Part shown: positions 24,121 through 32,783 of the stretch, one piece after another
How the letters are laid out: each line of letters opens with the position of its first letter
Numbering within the stretch: position 1 is the stretch's first letter
Assembly: GCA_017470995.1 (NCBI GenBank)
Contig: JAFUXI010000011.1
Coordinates: 1-34,826, forward strand
Length of the DNA stretch: 34,826 nucleotides
Origin: Spirochaetales bacterium
Lineage (GTDB): Bacteria > Spirochaetota > Spirochaetia > Sphaerochaetales > Sphaerochaetaceae
Direction: 5' to 3'
The notes under the pieces: generated by a model
Databases searched by the model: none
The model's input: only the letters and a program-made list of their open reading frames with translations
Told to the model about the DNA's origin: nothing
Program-made: the position numbers and the translations under genes

Positions 24121-24933
24121 ATGAAAGATATCCTGCAGATGAATGAAATCGTGGAGCTTGTCCGCATGGTCACCAACATGTACGCACACGGCTGGGACGA
24201 GCGCAACGGAGGCAATGTTTCCGTCCTTTTGGATGAGAGCGAACTCGGGCAGTATCTTGACCTCTCGAAGGTCATCCGAACCATCCCCACCGGCTTTGAG
24301 GCTCCGGAGCTTGAAGGCAAATGCTTTCTGGTCACAGGTACCGGCAAATACTTCAAGAACGTGCAGTACGATCCGGCAAAGAACCTGGGCATAGTGCGTG
24401 TGGCGGACAAGGGAAGGACCGCGGAACTTCTCTGGGGTCTTACCGACGGCGGCAAGTTTACCTCCGAATTCCCCGCCCACATGATGAGCCACATAGCACG
24501 GCTGAAGGAGGATCCCAAGAACAGGGTGATCCTTCACTGCCACCCGAACAATCTTTTGGCCATGACCTTCGTTCACTCCCTGGATGAAAAGGAATTCACC
24601 CGCACTCTCTGGCAGATGTGCACTGAGTGCGTACTCGTTTTCCCCGAAGGCGTGAATGTCCTGCCATGGATGGTTTGCGGAACCAACGAAATCGGAATGG
24701 CACCCGCGGAAAAGATGAAGACCGCCCGCCTTGTAGTATGGGCGCAGCACGGAATCTACGGAGCAGGCAGGGATATGGACGAGACCTTCGGCCTTATCGA
24801 GACGGCGGAGAAAGCCGCCGAAGTGTATCTGAAGATCGCACACCTGCCCTGGAAGCAGACCATCACGGATGAGGACATGCATCAGATTGAAAAGCGTTTC
24901 AACGTCAAGGCACGCGAAGGCTATCTGAACTGA
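24121..24933 (+). CDS. rhaD: Rhamnulose-1-phosphate aldolase
   Basis: 270 residues, the length of E. coli RhaD. It follows the E. coli sequence closely in key places: GWDERNGGN (24-32), FLVTGTGKYFKNVQ, the catalytic glutamate E116 in SEFPAH, zinc ligands H139 and H141 (HCH) and H210 (QHG), then DETFGLIETAEKAAEV. It splits rhamnulose 1-phosphate into dihydroxyacetone phosphate and lactaldehyde. GAGGG precedes the ATG at 24121. No rhamnose isomerase or kinase is nearby, so the pathway is spread over the genome. Rhamnose occurs in rhamnogalacturonan, which agrees with the pectinesterase at 27425. Confidence 0.94.
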   Translation: MKDILQMNEIVELVRMVTNMYAHGWDERNGGNVSVLLDESELGQYLDLSKVIRTIPTGFEAPELEGKCFLVTGTGKYFKNVQYDPAKNLGIVRVADKGRTAELLWGLTDGGKFTSEFPAHMMSHIARLKEDPKNRVILHCHPNNLLAMTFVHSLDEKEFTRTLWQMCTECVLVFPEGVNVLPWMVCGTNEIGMAPAEKMKTARLVVWAQHGIYGAGRDMDETFGLIETAEKAAEVYLKIAHLPWKQTITDEDMHQIEKRFNVKAREGYLN

Positions 24934-24950
24934 AAGGTCAGGGACCGACT

Positions 24951-25874
24951 TCACTCATTGAAAAGACTCTCGTGAGGATCTCCCTCCATTGACGAAGGAA
25001 TGGTGATGTTCAGTGCATTCAGGATCATCGGAGCAAGATCTATTGGCCTGAAGGATGTCAGAGCAGCCGGATTTACGGTCTTTCCCCGGATTCCGAAGAA
25101 AATGCTCATCTCCTCATCAGTATCTCCGCCATGGGTTCCGTCCATTTTTCCGCCGTGGTCCGGAATCACAATGAACAAGGTCTTTTCCGGATCGAACCTA
25201 GAGAACACCTCAAGCGCATAGCTCTGGCTTCTCTTCACTTCTTCGATATACTCGGGTGAACCGAAACCGTACTTATGGCCCGTCTCATCGGCGTCCACGA
25301 ACTGCACGAACAGCATCTTGGGCTTTGTACCATCAAGGTTATCAAGGTAATCGAGGACAAGCTCGAGGTTCCTTCCGTCCAGATAGAGCTCGTTCATGAA
25401 CTTCTTGTCCGGGACCTTATGCACCTTGGCCGAGGTTTCGATCAGTCCGTAATTTATCGGCGCCCAGGTGCAGAAAGAAGCAAGCTCGCAGGTCGGGTCT
25501 GCATTCCTGATAGCCTGGAACACGCTCGGATATTTGCGGTTCGTGAAACGCTGGACGGCAATCTTGATGTTCGCGACCTCCAGCTTGTCGGGAGTCACCC
25601 CGTGCAGATAAGCACCCCAGTTCTGGGCGCTGATGGAAGGCGTCTCGCAGCGGAAGTTGTACGCCAACACCCCATCGGTGGCAAAGAAGGCAGCGAACTC
25701 CGGCAGCACGCAGTCGCCGTCATGGAAAAGCTCTCCGCCGCCGTCTATTCCTACCACGACAACGCTTTCATAAGGAGAAGGTCCCATATATGCAGGCTCA
25801 TTCGAACAACCTGCAAGCATCAGGACCGCCATCATCACAAAAAAGGCCGATACCTTAAATACTCTTCTTTTCAT
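24951..25874 (-). CDS. Alkaline-phosphatase-superfamily lipoprotein (phosphodiesterase type)
   Basis: 307 residues. A lipoprotein signal ends at LMLAGC (Cys near residue 23). The metal-site pattern of type I phosphodiesterases is present: VVVGIDGGG (Asp), a Ser/Thr nucleophile region in CETPSISAQNWG, FVDADETGHKYG (Asp and His), and PDHGGKMDGTHGG (Asp-His and His). The protein should be anchored in a membrane and cut a phosphate ester of a nucleotide, lipid or surface polymer. AGGAGG stands before the ATG at 25874. It is the third gene of an operon with the barrel protein and the Bax-inhibitor-like protein. Confidence 0.88.
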   Translation of the reverse strand: MKRRVFKVSAFFVMMAVLMLAGCSNEPAYMGPSPYESVVVVGIDGGGELFHDGDCVLPEFAAFFATDGVLAYNFRCETPSISAQNWGAYLHGVTPDKLEVANIKIAVQRFTNRKYPSVFQAIRNADPTCELASFCTWAPINYGLIETSAKVHKVPDKKFMNELYLDGRNLELVLDYLDNLDGTKPKMLFVQFVDADETGHKYGFGSPEYIEEVKRSQSYALEVFSRFDPEKTLFIVIPDHGGKMDGTHGGDTDEEMSIFFGIRGKTVNPAALTSFRPIDLAPMILNALNITIPSSMEGDPHESLFNE

Positions 25875-25882
25875 ATGGCCTC

Positions 25883-26545
25883 CTAGAATGAATAGACGTA
25901 CCCGAAGCGCAGCGATGCCGCTACCAGACCTACTGTCGCATAAAGAGCGAGATTATCGATATCGCGGCTGATCTCGATCTGCTTGAACGAATACGGAACC
26001 CAAAGCTCCGTATCGATGGCATAGCCGTCATTGTTGTCCGGAACTTCGCAGACATGCAGCCAGCCGCAGAAAGGATAAGCAACAGACACGAACAGTCCGT
26101 GATGCTCATTGATATTGAACGAGTATCTCAGCTGTAACGCCAGAAAAGCGAAGATCGCTTTCTCATACACCGGCAGGAAATCAAGCGAATCCCTGCCGTC
26201 TTTCGTAAGGCCGGCAACCAGATCCAGTCCGATTGCAAGGCTGTTTTTTTCCGACTGCAGGAACCTGAAGGAAGCCGAAGCTCCCATTCCGTTGAACAGG
26301 TTGGAGCTCAGCTCTCTCCAGTGTGCATCATCAGCCTCTTCGTCTATCACCTTCGGAAGCACCTGCGCCCCTGCAAGAGAGAAAACAGGGTACACGCTCC
26401 TGACATCCAGATCGAAATCCCACTGACCGGATTCAAACGAAACACCTGCGGAAGACACGGCGCCCAGACCGATTCGCACGGACAATGCCGCTACCGAGAA
26501 AACAGAGACCAGAATCAGAACCGAAACAAGTAGAATCCGCTTCAA
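25883..26545 (-). CDS. Small secreted beta-barrel-like protein
   Basis: 220 residues. A signal peptide (KRILLVSVLILVSVFSVAA) is followed by alternating beta strands and ends in RFGYVYSF; a C-terminal Phe is typical of outer-membrane barrels. The length suits an eight-stranded barrel. It starts with TTG at 26545, overlapping the stop of the upstream gene (TTGA), and AAGGG lies about 12 bases upstream, so translation is coupled. No other start fits the signal peptide. Its stop is 8 bases before the lipoprotein gene. Function not recognised. Confidence 0.8.
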   Translation of the reverse strand: MKRILLVSVLILVSVFSVAALSVRIGLGAVSSAGVSFESGQWDFDLDVRSVYPVFSLAGAQVLPKVIDEEADDAHWRELSSNLFNGMGASASFRFLQSEKNSLAIGLDLVAGLTKDGRDSLDFLPVYEKAIFAFLALQLRYSFNINEHHGLFVSVAYPFCGWLHVCEVPDNNDGYAIDTELWVPYSFKQIEISRDIDNLALYATVGLVAASLRFGYVYSF

Positions 26546-27372
26546 TTGTTCTTGTTACCCTTTGCCTTTCCGAGCAGTTCGAGAATCTTGAAGAACAGCC
26601 AGATAACGCCGAAAGCAAGGCCGAAGGCTGCCGACCACTCGTACTTCTTCGGAAGCTCATCGTCGACCGAGCGCTTGATTTCATCGAAATCGACCAGAAG
26701 AAACAGGGCAGCAATTACAACCATGATGACGCTTGCCACGATGTTCAGGAGAGAATTCTCGGCAAGAGCTGAGACAAAGCTTCTTGTAGCGGGGATCAGA
26801 GAGAGAATGAAAGTTACAAGACCTGAAAAAACCGATGACAGGATCATAACCATGAGAACGGTACGGAACTTCCTGGTCACCTGAACCTTACCGGTCCAGT
26901 ACAGGAAGCCCATCATCATTACTACGATGGCGGTGATGATCAGAGCAAGCCATATGGTCTGTGCATACTCTTTTCCGAAAGTCGTTGCAACCCAACCGAT
27001 GACAAAACCCGTGCTTGCACAGAACAGTGCACCGGTTATGGGAATCGTGACTCTGATGAAGGTTGCCAGAATCGGAGAAAGGATAAGTGCAAGACCTGCA
27101 ATCACAACGGCGATGATCTCATGTGAGGTAAAAGCAATCCCCTGCTCTTCCAGCATGATGATTTCTCCTCCCCATCTGCCTGCCATTACGATGTTCAGGA
27201 CAACTCCGGCAAAAACCATAAGCATGAAGAAGATGAGCTTGACCTGGATTCCCCTGTAGGAACAACAGTTCTCGGAATCGGTTTCCTGAACCTTGGACAA
27301 TCTCCTTATGACGGGATTGGAATTGAAAAGATAACCTGTACTGCGGTTCTCCGCAACCAAAGAACGGTCCAT
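26542..27372 (-). CDS. Bax inhibitor-1/YccA-like membrane protein
   Basis: 276 residues. A soluble N-terminus of about 45 residues (containing SNPVIRRLSKV) is followed by seven membrane segments, from KLIFFMLMVFAGVVLNIVM to the C-terminal helix EWSAAFGLAFGVIWLFFKIL. FNSNPV at the start and the 'VDFDEI' loop between the last segments are features of the bacterial BaxI_1 (PF12811) branch. The family is linked to membrane proteolysis control and ion leak, without a firm role. AGGAGGTCGTC precedes the ATG at 27372. It is the first gene of the operon. Confidence 0.87.
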   Translation of the reverse strand: MDRSLVAENRSTGYLFNSNPVIRRLSKVQETDSENCCSYRGIQVKLIFFMLMVFAGVVLNIVMAGRWGGEIIMLEEQGIAFTSHEIIAVVIAGLALILSPILATFIRVTIPITGALFCASTGFVIGWVATTFGKEYAQTIWLALIITAIVVMMMGFLYWTGKVQVTRKFRTVLMVMILSSVFSGLVTFILSLIPATRSFVSALAENSLLNIVASVIMVVIAALFLLVDFDEIKRSVDDELPKKYEWSAAFGLAFGVIWLFFKILELLGKAKGNKNN

Positions 27373-27424
27373 GACGACCTCCTGTATTCATGATTGTGCC
27401 CCAAGGATAACAAAGCACTATTTT

Positions 27425-28249
27425 TTATTCAATGTAAAAATCGCTGCAACCGTCGGTCGAAAACCTGTTTTCCTCCGGCAGATGGTTGTGGCCTTTTTTG
27501 TCCCACATGGTTGTCCATAGGTCGGGGTGGATGTGCCTGTCCAGACGGCAGTTGATGAAGCTTACGCAGGAATTTGTATCGTCTCTCTCGCTGGGATGCC
27601 ACGGGCGTGCAAGATAGACGCTTCGGTCGGGGACGTCCTCCGTACAGGTTATGGTGCAGCCTCTGAAACAAAGACCCTCTGCTTTGTTTTCGGATGTGGA
27701 CGGGGCTGATACGAAGCCTGTTCCGGTAGAGATGATCGTGCAGTTCTCGAAAACCGCATGGCTTCGCCCGAAGATGAAGTCTATGTTTCCGTAGATGGTG
27801 CAGTCTTCGAACCTGCTTTCTGCACAGTCGGTGAACAAGGTATCCTGCCAGCTTATGAATGTGCAGCGGGTGAATGTAGCATCGGTGTACTCGGGCCTAG
27901 TAAAGACAGCTACTGCCTGGCGACCCATCATAACGGCCGAATCCTCGCCTGGTTTTGCACTGTTACCCAATTAATCAAAGTCATTCTCAACAATCAGGCC
28001 ATCAAAGCTTGTGTGTTTCGACCGCACCGTCAGTGTTGCGCTTGCACCGGTTCCGAAGCCCGGTCTCATGCCGTTGTGGTCGTTCCAGACAATTTTAGAG
28101 CCGTTGCTTATGACATGAACGTTGTCCCGGTCGATGAAGACTTTCTGTCGGAAAACACACTCATACGGAAACTCGACAGTGAGCAGATCATCGGAGGGAG
28201 TATTGAGAATCTTGTTCAGGTCGTCGCCCGGCTTGGCTTTTATGTACAT
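27425..28249 (-). pseudogene. Pectin methylesterase (CE8) interrupted by an in-frame TAA
   Basis: The start at 28249 (MYIKAKPGDDLNKIL) has GAAGG just upstream. Ninety-two codons run to FDGLIVENDFD, then TAA at 27971-27973, then the same frame goes on for 181 codons (LGNSAKPGEDSAVMM...). Both parts belong to one carbohydrate esterase family 8 protein: QAVAVF, SWQDTLF (oxyanion Gln and acid Asp), GNIDFIFG (nucleophile Asp) and YLARPW (Arg and Trp) are all present after the stop. Without it the protein would be 274 residues, without a signal peptide. One base change would restore it, so inactivation is recent, or the stop is read through, or it is a sequencing error. It is the last gene of the PncC-deaminase operon. 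Confidence 0.88.
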
Positions 28250-28254
28250 GGCCT

Positions 28255-28728
28255 TCAGTACATCTGCTTCTCGGCCTCTGCATATTCGCCGAAAAGCTTC
28301 TTGCATTCGATGTTCTCGGCAAACTGCTCGAGCCTGAGCACGCTCAGATCCCTGCAGCCTCCGCGGATGTAGTCGTAGATGTAATCGTCCCTGAAGCCTA
28401 TTGCTGCGGCATCGAGGGAATCGGCCCCGTAGTAGACTTCCTTGATGTTGGCCCAGATGGCGGCGCCGAGGCACATCGGACACGGATAGCACGTGGTGTA
28501 GAGGACGCAGCCCGTCAGATCATGGCTCCCTCTCTCGCGGCAGGCCTTGCGGATTGCATTGACCTCTGCATGAGCGGTGGGATCCTTGGAACCCAGAACC
28601 GTATTGGAAGAAACATAGATCTTTCCTTCGGGATCGATGATGGCGGCCCCGAAAGGACCTCCCTGCCCTTCACCCATCGTGCGTCTGGCTTCATCAACTG
28701 CCTTTCTGATAATCTCACTGATCTGCAT
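28255..28728 (-). CDS. Nucleoside/guanine deaminase (cytidine-deaminase fold)
   Basis: 157 residues. The zinc site is complete: H53-A-E55 (TAHAEVNAIR) and C83-x-x-C86 (CYPCPMC). The layout resembles B. subtilis guanine deaminase, including ACRERGSHDLTGCVLYTTC and the C-terminal DYIRGG segment, so a purine base or nucleoside is the likely substrate rather than tRNA. I start at 28728 because GGAGG is placed correctly there. An ATG six codons earlier at 28746 overlaps the stop of the pncC gene (ATGA) and is possible. The pectinesterase gene begins 5 bases after its stop. Confidence 0.88.
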   Translation of the reverse strand: MQISEIIRKAVDEARRTMGEGQGGPFGAAIIDPEGKIYVSSNTVLGSKDPTAHAEVNAIRKACRERGSHDLTGCVLYTTCYPCPMCLGAAIWANIKEVYYGADSLDAAAIGFRDDYIYDYIRGGCRDLSVLRLEQFAENIECKKLFGEYAEAEKQMY

Positions 28729-28742
28729 ATCTGCCTCCGTTT

Positions 28743-29273
28743 TCATCGTCCGATGATTTCAAATAGTCTTGCCGCCACCACATCCGCCATGTAGAGCTTG
28801 TATCCAAACCGCGAGCTCTGATGCGGAACCGTGCAATGGAAGCTCTCCGTTCCCCCTTCACCGGCAATCGAGAAGAAAACCTCACCCGGAACACTGTCCG
28901 GATTTGCCGGGTCCGCGTTGCCGAAGCTACCCGTGATTCCTACCCCGATGTCCGTCTTCAGGGATCTTCTGCAGGCCTCTGCCATGGATGCGGCCGTCTG
29001 TACGCTGTAGACGCCGAAACGCTCCACTATTTCCTCCGGCACCCCGTTGAGTATCTTCGCCTCATTGCTGTAGGTGACATAGGAGCCCCTGAACACTTCG
29101 GAAGAACCTTCGGTATCGGTCAGTAGCGATGCAAGAAAACCGCCCGTGCAGCTTTCCATGGTTGCAATGGTGATCTTCCTGCCTATGAGCATCCGGGTCA
29201 GTTTTTCATACTCCTTTCTGACCTTGTCCTGCCCGATTTCGCCCTGCGGTCCTACGACCTCTTCAAAACCCAT
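28743..29273 (-). CDS. pncC: CinA C-terminal domain protein, NMN amidohydrolase (PncC)
   Basis: 176 residues, only the CinA C-terminal domain. The signatures TMESCTGGFLASLLTD near residue 40, SYVTYSNEAK and VGITGSFGNADP are those of PncC, which turns nicotinamide mononucleotide into nicotinate mononucleotide in NAD salvage. GAGGTAACC precedes the ATG at 29273. An extended -10 (TGGTATAAT) is visible about 20 bases further up. Deaminase and pectinesterase genes follow without gaps, an odd combination of nucleotide salvage with pectin breakdown. Confidence 0.9.
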   Translation of the reverse strand: MGFEEVVGPQGEIGQDKVRKEYEKLTRMLIGRKITIATMESCTGGFLASLLTDTEGSSEVFRGSYVTYSNEAKILNGVPEEIVERFGVYSVQTAASMAEACRRSLKTDIGVGITGSFGNADPANPDSVPGEVFFSIAGEGGTESFHCTVPHQSSRFGYKLYMADVVAARLFEIIGR

Positions 29274-29289
29274 GGTTACCTCTTTTGGA

Positions 29290-29300
29290 ATTATACCACA
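29290..29300 (-). promoter_or_regulatory. Extended -10 promoter of pncC operon
   Basis: Minus strand TGGTATAAT lies about 20 bases upstream of the ATG at 29273. The -35 region is poor, as usual for extended -10 promoters. Confidence 0.4.
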
Positions 29301-29320
29301 TTTTCTGCAACAATCTGCTA

Positions 29321-29354
29321 CAAAAAGAAAAGCTCCTGCCGTCAGACAGGAGCT
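29321..29354 (-). terminator. Terminator of the 522-residue barrel gene
   Basis: AGCTCCTG (29331-29338) pairs with CAGGAGCT (29347-29354). On the minus strand the stem is followed by TTTTCTTTTT. It lies about 20 bases after the stop at 29374. Confidence 0.85.
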
Positions 29355-29373
29355 CTGTTTCAGTTCGTCTTTC

Positions 29374-30942
29374 TCAGAACAGGTTCTTCCAGTCTACATC
29401 GCAGATTGCAATCGAAGCGCCGATACTGGCCCTGAAAGCGGATGTGCCGTGCGTGATGTCTCTTGTGAATCCGATCTGGGCATCGAGCTTGAAGCCTTCC
29501 TGCAGGAAGTAGGAACAGCCTGCCTCGAGCAGAAGAACCGTGGTCACCGGTGCGGAGATGTCATACGGGGTTTCGAGGTTGGCATTGAAGTACTCCTTGG
29601 TGTAGGTGCTGTCGATGCCGTAGGAACCGCGCTTGAGGAGCTCTGCGCTCAGGTAGGCGCTAAGCGGATTGTTGTTGTACTCGACATAGAATCTGTGCAG
29701 CAGCGTGTCCGGTCCGTACTTGAAGCCGAGGAAGAAGGCGTTCTCGTCATAGCAGTAGCCGCTTCCTGCGAAGCTGATGAACTGGTACGGGGATGTGAAC
29801 TTTCCTACGTCGTAGCCTCTGTTGTACATGAACTTCGAGCAGTAGTAGATCTCGTAGCCGATGTTCAGGCCGGTGTTCACCTTGAAGGTCTTCTCCCTGA
29901 GGGCATAGTCCTGATAGTTGAACTTCGAGGATTTGACCTCTTCGCCTTCAAGCAGGTTCAGCTCGATTCCTCCCACTGCGCCGATTGCGGCGGGCTTTCC
30001 GCTGTTGAACTTCTCATCGCCCTGATTCTCGTGCGGAAGATCGTAGTCGTCCATCGTGAAGTTGGCAAAGAACCTGACCGGACCGTACTTGGCCTCGCCC
30101 GTGAAGCTCAGCATGACATTGGAGAAATCATCCTGATAGTTGTCATGCCAGACAACCGTGGGAGAGAAATCCAGAAGGCTCGGATCCTTGCCGTAGACAA
30201 CGTTCAGCTCTGCGAACGAGAACCTCAGGTGCTCGTTCTCCATTGCGAACTTGTGCGTGAACGTGCTCTTGGGGCCCCATGTCGGATGGTCGTCGTCTTC
30301 AGTGAAGTAGTTCTTGACGTAAGAGGTATCGATATATCTTCCGTATCCGAGGAAGTACTTGTAGGCAATGCCCGTGAAGCCGTACCAGAAGTTCCATCCG
30401 TTCTTCATCGGGATGTCGATCTGGATGTAGGCGTTGTCCAAAAACGGCTGGGAATCGGCAAGTGCCATATCATAGGTTGCCGGACCCCACTTGATCTGTC
30501 TGCGACCGACCGATGCATAGAAGTTATCCGACTTGAAATCGATATAGCCCATGCGCGGGAAGTTGAGCTCGATCATGTGCTTCAAGAACGGGATGTTGGA
30601 GAAATTGCCCTTGTTGCCGTCCTTGAAATATGCCAGGGTGTCCTGTCTGATGTCCATGATGAACACGACGCCGAACTTGTCGCCCTGGGCCACGAATCCC
30701 AGATCCAGAATGCTGGGATTTCTGAATGCCTCAAGCCAGTAGTCCTGCTTTGTCATGTACCAGTCGTCAAGCTGATTTCCCGTGTTCTGCTTCCAGGTAA
30801 GTGCCCTGGGGCTGGTTTCCACTCCCGCTGCAGGCGTGTTGTCGAACTTGAAGTAAGGCTTGAAGTTCACGACCCCCCTGACCTCTGCGAAGAGGACACA
30901 GGCAAGGAGCAGGATGCAGATTGCCGCTAATAATTTCTTCAT
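29374..30942 (-). CDS. Outer-membrane beta-barrel-like protein, 522 residues
   Basis: A signal peptide (KKLLAAICILLLACVLFA) is followed by about 500 residues with regular amphipathic strands rich in Tyr, Phe, Asn and Gly. FYASVGRRQIKWGP resembles a motif seen in large spirochaete surface barrels, and a similar motif (VGRDRLSWGPGES) occurs in the protein at 32836. There is no known enzyme motif. The length suits a barrel of about 20-24 strands, for example a porin or sugar channel. GGAGG stands before the ATG at 30942, and the stop is followed by a strong terminator. A CAAACGTTTG palindrome lies in front of the gene. Confidence 0.82.
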   Translation of the reverse strand: MKKLLAAICILLLACVLFAEVRGVVNFKPYFKFDNTPAAGVETSPRALTWKQNTGNQLDDWYMTKQDYWLEAFRNPSILDLGFVAQGDKFGVVFIMDIRQDTLAYFKDGNKGNFSNIPFLKHMIELNFPRMGYIDFKSDNFYASVGRRQIKWGPATYDMALADSQPFLDNAYIQIDIPMKNGWNFWYGFTGIAYKYFLGYGRYIDTSYVKNYFTEDDDHPTWGPKSTFTHKFAMENEHLRFSFAELNVVYGKDPSLLDFSPTVVWHDNYQDDFSNVMLSFTGEAKYGPVRFFANFTMDDYDLPHENQGDEKFNSGKPAAIGAVGGIELNLLEGEEVKSSKFNYQDYALREKTFKVNTGLNIGYEIYYCSKFMYNRGYDVGKFTSPYQFISFAGSGYCYDENAFFLGFKYGPDTLLHRFYVEYNNNPLSAYLSAELLKRGSYGIDSTYTKEYFNANLETPYDISAPVTTVLLLEAGCSYFLQEGFKLDAQIGFTRDITHGTSAFRASIGASIAICDVDWKNLF

Positions 30943-30982
30943 AATTTCCTCCGAATATATGTTTACCCTTTTGTTTTATAAA

Positions 30983-30992
30983 CAAACGTTTG
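30983..30992. promoter_or_regulatory. LacI-type operator candidate CAAACGTTTG
   Basis: A perfect 10-base palindrome with central CG, 40 bases before the 522-residue barrel gene and next to TATAAA on the minus strand. It resembles LacI-family operators in layout, so sugar control of the barrel is possible. Confidence 0.4.
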
Positions 30993-31015
30993 AAACCAAA
31001 AGTTACTTTACCTTA

Positions 31016-32776
31016 TTAAACCGAAACCGAGAAGCCCAAGGTCAGCTGTACATCGGTCTGATGGTCCGAATACTGCTTCGTAGCCTTGGTGTAGTTCCAG
31101 CGGTTCAGCCAATCCAGCTCGCCTTCGAATGTTATTCCCGGCCATGAAAGGATCCTGTCCAGGTCTGCCTTGAACTCCAGACCGCAGACAACATTTCTAA
31201 AAATGATGTCCCCGGATGGAGTTTTGCCCGCATAATTTGCATCACCTTCGTTGTTTCCGTCCTTGTTATGGCTTCTGTACAGGTTCATGTAGCCCCTGTC
31301 GAACCATCTGGCAAAACCGGATACAGACCAGTGACCCAGCGCCTTGTATGTGCTTCGGACCTCCAGCATCCTGCAGTCTCCGCCGTACGGAAAACCGATG
31401 TAATCGAAGAACGGCACATGTCCGCCGCCGAAAGACCCGTCCAGGGCGCTGTGGCTCCAGTAGCGGTTTGCGCGTACGAAGTCCACGATATCGCGTCGGT
31501 ACAGAAGAGGCGTCGTCTGGGCAAATTCGGCATAGCTTGCCAACACCCCGTTTCCGAGGGCAAAGGTATATCTGGCTCCTGCCACGATGCCCGAGGAATC
31601 GCTCTGGCTGTCACCCTCATGGGGAGCGCGGGCCTGATCCATCGCATACTGGGCATAGACTTCAAGCCCTGGAACCACTGCCCAGTTGGCCTCCGCATAG
31701 GCAATGGCATTGAACATGCTGCGGTTGTTGAGGTTGTGGTAGATGAAGGCCGGATTCAGGAAGCCCAGGTCGAAGGTGTTGTACTTGTACATCACGTTCT
31801 CGCTGATGGTCATGGAGATCCTGTCCAGGATTCTGAACTGCAGCGTATGGATCATGAATATGCGGCCTTCGGTGGTGGCATGCTGCTCGTTGTCCGTCAC
31901 CGTGGTGTTCAGGTACAGCATTACCCAGTCATAGTTGAAGTGGTTGCCGAACACCGTCAGGCGGGCATAGTCGCTGAAGTGATGTCTGTCCACCAGCAGG
32001 TTGCCGAAAAAGGCATTTCCGAGGCTCAGATCATCGCGGTTGACCGAAAGATTCCACCTGTCCCCGCCAAGGGAGAAGACCGCCCTCTTGGGCCAGATGA
32101 ACGAGAAGTTCATGGTGTTGATGAAGAAGCTGGTGAAGAAACCCTGACTGAAGGCATATGACTTCTTCACATAGTATGCGGTATCGTCCATCTTGTATGA
32201 GGCTATGTATCCGTTGGTTGAGGCACCATAGTCGGCAAGATAGTTTCCGTAGTTGTCGTTGTAGTCCGCCCTGCTCCATTTGTAGTGGATGTCGCTGGTG
32301 GTATAGAGGAAATCCCCGCTGGTGAAATCGAAATGAAGCCGCATCAGGCTCTTACGCTGCTGGTAGGAGCGCTCCCAGTCGTCCTCCGTAGTGAAGTCGG
32401 CGGTGTTTGAGTGGGCATACATTTCAAGACCGAACACTATGCCTGTATCCAGCTGGAAGTCATCTCCGATCTTCCACCTCAGGCCCTTGTCCAGTTCGGA
32501 GAGAATGGCCTCATACAGACCGGCGGCTACTCCGGAGAGCTTTGCTTTATCCACCTTGGAGAGAATCAGCCTTGCCTGGGAGTCAGACCACGGACGGTTG
32601 GTCGAAGGCCGTGCAAATCCGCACAGGGAATAGAGGGCATCCATATCCTCATAGATCGGAGAATCAAGCGGATAGATCATGGCTTTGACAGGCATGACAT
32701 CAGCAGCTTCCAGAGTGGAGATTCCGACCAAAAGCAACAGGAGCAACCCGAAAATCAGAGTGCCTTTTCTTTTCAT
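31016..32776 (-). CDS. Outer-membrane barrel-like protein, paralogue A (586 residues)
   Basis: A signal peptide (LLLLLLVGISTLEAA) is followed by a short helical entry domain at residues 30-90: YPLDSPIYEDMDALYSLCG, then ARPSTNRPWSDSQARLIL. The remaining 480 residues are long amphipathic strands and end in LTLGFSVSV. The entry domain and the overall plan match the divergent gene at 32836 (PITSDEYKAISYLYLIQGHS, then LPSTTGPWSADELAKML). The two are paralogues. Function not known; a surface porin or capsule-handling barrel is possible. The ATG at 32776 has no Shine-Dalgarno; TATACT lies 7 bases upstream, so a leaderless message is possible. No terminator is seen after the stop. Confidence 0.82.
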   Translation of the reverse strand: MKRKGTLIFGLLLLLLVGISTLEAADVMPVKAMIYPLDSPIYEDMDALYSLCGFARPSTNRPWSDSQARLILSKVDKAKLSGVAAGLYEAILSELDKGLRWKIGDDFQLDTGIVFGLEMYAHSNTADFTTEDDWERSYQQRKSLMRLHFDFTSGDFLYTTSDIHYKWSRADYNDNYGNYLADYGASTNGYIASYKMDDTAYYVKKSYAFSQGFFTSFFINTMNFSFIWPKRAVFSLGGDRWNLSVNRDDLSLGNAFFGNLLVDRHHFSDYARLTVFGNHFNYDWVMLYLNTTVTDNEQHATTEGRIFMIHTLQFRILDRISMTISENVMYKYNTFDLGFLNPAFIYHNLNNRSMFNAIAYAEANWAVVPGLEVYAQYAMDQARAPHEGDSQSDSSGIVAGARYTFALGNGVLASYAEFAQTTPLLYRRDIVDFVRANRYWSHSALDGSFGGGHVPFFDYIGFPYGGDCRMLEVRSTYKALGHWSVSGFARWFDRGYMNLYRSHNKDGNNEGDANYAGKTPSGDIIFRNVVCGLEFKADLDRILSWPGITFEGELDWLNRWNYTKATKQYSDHQTDVQLTLGFSVSV

Positions 32777-32783
32777 GGTTCGT

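Noticed and set aside
29146..30930. 594-residue plus-strand open frame opposite the barrel gene
   Set aside because: It mirrors the 522-residue barrel gene and the pncC start, is valine/glutamate-rich nonsense, and the minus strand has a signal peptide, ribosome-binding site and terminator.
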